Source of the DNA: Deltaproteobacteria bacterium
GTDB lineage: Bacteria; Myxococcota_A; UBA796; UBA2385
Reading direction: 5' to 3'
DNA: 7,999 nt
Assembly (NCBI GenBank): GCA_015489145.1
Contig: WGAH01000471.1
Span: 1 to 7,999 of the forward strand
The notes below the pieces were generated by a model that was given only the letters and a program-made list of their open reading frames with translations, was not told the DNA's origin and did no database searches. Position 1 is the stretch's first letter; the number at the start of each line of letters is the position of its first letter. This document shows positions 6,246 to 7,999 of the stretch, in pieces. The translations under genes were made by a program, and so were the position numbers.

Positions 6246-7999
6246 TCAGAACCGCCCTTCGAAGGTGGCCTGGAGCAGCGCGTAGGGCGCGCTGCCCTCG
6301 ACCGTTGAACCGTCGTCCTGCGCGCTGTCGACCACGCAGGTGCCCACCGTGTCCGGAACGCCCCCGCTGGCGCAGGCCTCCGCCCAGGGGGCGGGCGGAT
6401 CGGCGAGATCCCAGCCCAGGGTGCCGCGAACCGTGAGCCGCGTGCGGTAGGGGAGGTCCTGCGCGCCCTCGAGGTAGGTCTCGAGGTTGCGGTCGTCGCG
6501 GCTTCCCCAGATGTCGTCGTCCCGGTAGCGGAGCCGCCAGGAGGCCCGGGTGCCGTCCCGCGGTCGGGTCGACACCTTGATCCAGGTGTACTGCCCGACC
6601 TGGTACCACGGCTCGCACACCGCCGTCCCGTTCGGGTAGACCAGGCCCGCGTCCTCGTAGATGCGCTTGTAGAAGGCCTGGATCGCGAAGGCATCGACCG
6701 GGGCGTAGCCGACCTGGGCGCCGAGGTAGCTCTTGGTGCCGGCGCGGTCCACCACGTCGGCGTCGCTGGTCGCGCCGACCGTCGCGGTTTCGTCGACGTA
6801 GCTCTCCGGGTCGGCGAGATCCGTGCCGAGGAGCTCGGCGCTGACGTCGTCGCCGCCGTAGATGCGCGTCCGGCCGTTGTGGGCGAGGTCGCGGTTGACG
6901 TGGTCGCCGAGCAGCGCCACCCACAGCCCCGGGCGAAGGGTCGCCCGGGCCCGGCCGTAGATCTCGGCGTTGTCGCGGGCGGCGGCGAGGTTGCGCCAGT
7001 AGTCGCCCTTCACGCGCAGGTCCAGCCACCCGAGGGGCGAGGCGTCCACCTCGACCCGGGCGCCCTGCTCGTCCCGGTCGCGCATTCCGCCGTACTCGTC
7101 GGGGGCCGCGATCCCGCGGGCGTGGGGGTTGTCGAAGTCGGTGTCGTAGCGCCGCAGCGAGGTCTCGACCGTGCCCCAGTCGGCGCCGTAGATCGCCTCG
7201 ACCAGGGCGCCCGTCCCTCCGGTGGAGGTGGTGCTCACCTCCGCGAGGAGGTCGACGGGCCCGGCGCCGTGCGCCGCGTTCACGCCGACGGCGCCGTAGG
7301 TGTCGGCGTCGGGGAAGCCGGAGCGGATCACCCAGTCGTCCGGGTCGTCCGAGCCGCGCAGGGCGGTGGTGTCGAGGTGGCCCACCCAGCCGGTGAAGCC
7401 GACCTGCGTGGTGAGCTGGTGGTCGAGGGTGACGTTGAGGCCGGCGATCGACTCGCGGTAGGCGTTGGGGATCGTCACCCAGCCCACCCGCTGGCCCTCG
7501 ACGAAGACCCGCGGCGAGTCGAGGTCGTCGACGAGGGGGTCGACGTCCTCGCCGCCGGCGATGCCCATGTCGTACTGGTAGATGTCCTGCCGGGTGGAGG
7601 ACAGGAAGAGCGTGGCGTCGATCCCGATGGCGCCGGGCCGCCACTCCACGAGGCGCCCGGCGGCCCCGAACTGCCCCCGGTGGAGGCGCACGCTGTCCTC
7701 GTTGACGTAGACCGTGAGGTCGGGGTACCAGCCGTGGGGGAGCCGCCGGGTGGTGGTGTCGAAGGTGAGACCCAGGCCGAAGCCCGCGGTGTAGCTCCCG
7801 GCGATGGCCGCCGCGTGCCCGCGCTCCCAGGAGCCGTAGAGCTTGCCCAGCTCGAGGGCGGGGCTGCCCCACTTCGCCGAGATGTCGTGGCTGTCGGGGT
7901 CGTACTCGGCCCAGAGGATCTTGTCGTCCATCACCCCGAGCAGCCCGGCCTCGACCTGCTCGCCGTAGTTCACCCGCGTCTTGAGGTAGCCGGCGGGCC
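6246..7999 (-). CDS. Outer-membrane beta-barrel protein, 5' end beyond the window
   Basis: About 583 C-terminal residues are visible. The frame is still open at the right edge, so the GTG at 7973 is probably an internal Val: the residues before it (PAGYLKTRV) continue the same strand pattern as NYGEQVEAGLLGVMDD. The protein shows many short amphipathic strands with Gly and aromatic residues, acidic turns, and a final YALLQATFEGRF. Terminal Phe with alternating hydrophobic residues is the signal recognised by the BAM outer-membrane assembly machinery. Two stretches recall barrels of helix-hairpin-helix (HHH, ComEA-like) proteins of Bacteroidota and Gemmatimonadota: AGSYTAGFGLGLTF (near 7764-7800) and FDNPHARGIAAPDEYGGM, then RDEQGARVEV (near 7050-7160). 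An HHH region would lie off the window, so that assignment is tentative. The gene ends 59 bp before the lamin-tail gene. The barrel call is firm; transport, receptor or structural function is unknown. Confidence 0.82.
   Translation of the reverse strand, partial: PAGYLKTRVNYGEQVEAGLLGVMDDKILWAEYDPDSHDISAKWGSPALELGKLYGSWERGHAAAIAGSYTAGFGLGLTFDTTTRRLPHGWYPDLTVYVNEDSVRLHRGQFGAAGRLVEWRPGAIGIDATLFLSSTRQDIYQYDMGIAGGEDVDPLVDDLDSPRVFVEGQRVGWVTIPNAYRESIAGLNVTLDHQLTTQVGFTGWVGHLDTTALRGSDDPDDWVIRSGFPDADTYGAVGVNAAHGAGPVDLLAEVSTTSTGGTGALVEAIYGADWGTVETSLRRYDTDFDNPHARGIAAPDEYGGMRDRDEQGARVEVDASPLGWLDLRVKGDYWRNLAAARDNAEIYGRARATLRPGLWVALLGDHVNRDLAHNGRTRIYGGDDVSAELLGTDLADPESYVDETATVGATSDADVVDRAGTKSYLGAQVGYAPVDAFAIQAFYKRIYEDAGLVYPNGTAVCEPWYQVGQYTWIKVSTRPRDGTRASWRLRYRDDDIWGSRDDRNLETYLEGAQDLPYRTRLTVRGTLGWDLADPPAPWAEACASGGVPDTVGTCVVDSAQDDGSTVEGSAPYALLQATFEGRF

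Noticed and set aside
577..6285. A 1902-codon rightward open frame running opposite three leftward genes.
   Set aside because: The three leftward genes (388-2484, 2560-4050, 4069-6186) happen to share one codon phase, and this frame is their exact codon-for-codon complement. It stays open only because those genes use no TTA, CTA or TCA codons in that span. The translation is low-complexity and rich in Gly, Arg, Pro, His and Gln with no domain.
6187..7872. An apparent N-terminal extension of the lamin-tail protein by over 500 codons.
   Set aside because: This stretch is a second frame of the barrel gene with Arg/Pro/Gly-rich composition. A good ribosome site and a hydrophobic leader mark the start at 6186.

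Overview
This window is very GC-rich, and every gene uses almost only G or C in third codon positions. The best taxonomic clue is the secreted protein at 4069-6186 (minus strand). It has three lamin-tail-like modules, Asp-Thr-Gly-rich linkers, and a C-terminus of the form Cys-Met-Cys, hydrophobic helix, Arg-Arg-Arg-Arg. That tail is the MYXO-CTERM type of surface-sorting signal. This suggests a member of Myxococcota or a close relative, although species and genus cannot be read from the window.

Layout: one small gene reads rightward, a three-helix membrane protein at 57-386. It ends one base from the stop of a leftward block of four genes. In transcription order these are: (a) an outer-membrane beta-barrel protein whose N-terminus lies beyond the right edge (6246-7999); (b) the triple lamin-tail, MYXO-CTERM surface protein (4069-6186); (c) an AlgI-type membrane-bound O-acyltransferase (MBOAT) with both family histidines (2560-4050); (d) a REC-PAS-GGDEF-EAL response regulator (388-2484). 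In (d) the EAL phosphodiesterase site looks complete, while the GGDEF site is degraded at several positions. The gaps are 59, 18 and 75 bp and no clear intrinsic terminator was found, so the four genes may be co-transcribed.

How the genes may work together is inference. The first three products all concern the cell envelope: an outer-membrane barrel, an anchored exported protein, and an acyltransferase that usually O-acetylates exported polysaccharide. The fourth would lower cyclic di-GMP in response to a phosphorelay signal, and cyclic di-GMP commonly controls exopolysaccharide and surface attachment. No polysaccharide synthase, no SGNH/AlgJ/AlgX-like partner and no histidine kinase is visible here.

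No tRNA, rRNA, CRISPR array, insertion sequence or integration site was recognised, and there is no gene-free stretch longer than 300 bases. The most distinctive items are the modular lamin-tail surface protein, its pairing with a barrel resembling the C-terminal part of helix-hairpin-helix barrel proteins, and the lopsided cyclic di-GMP enzyme.
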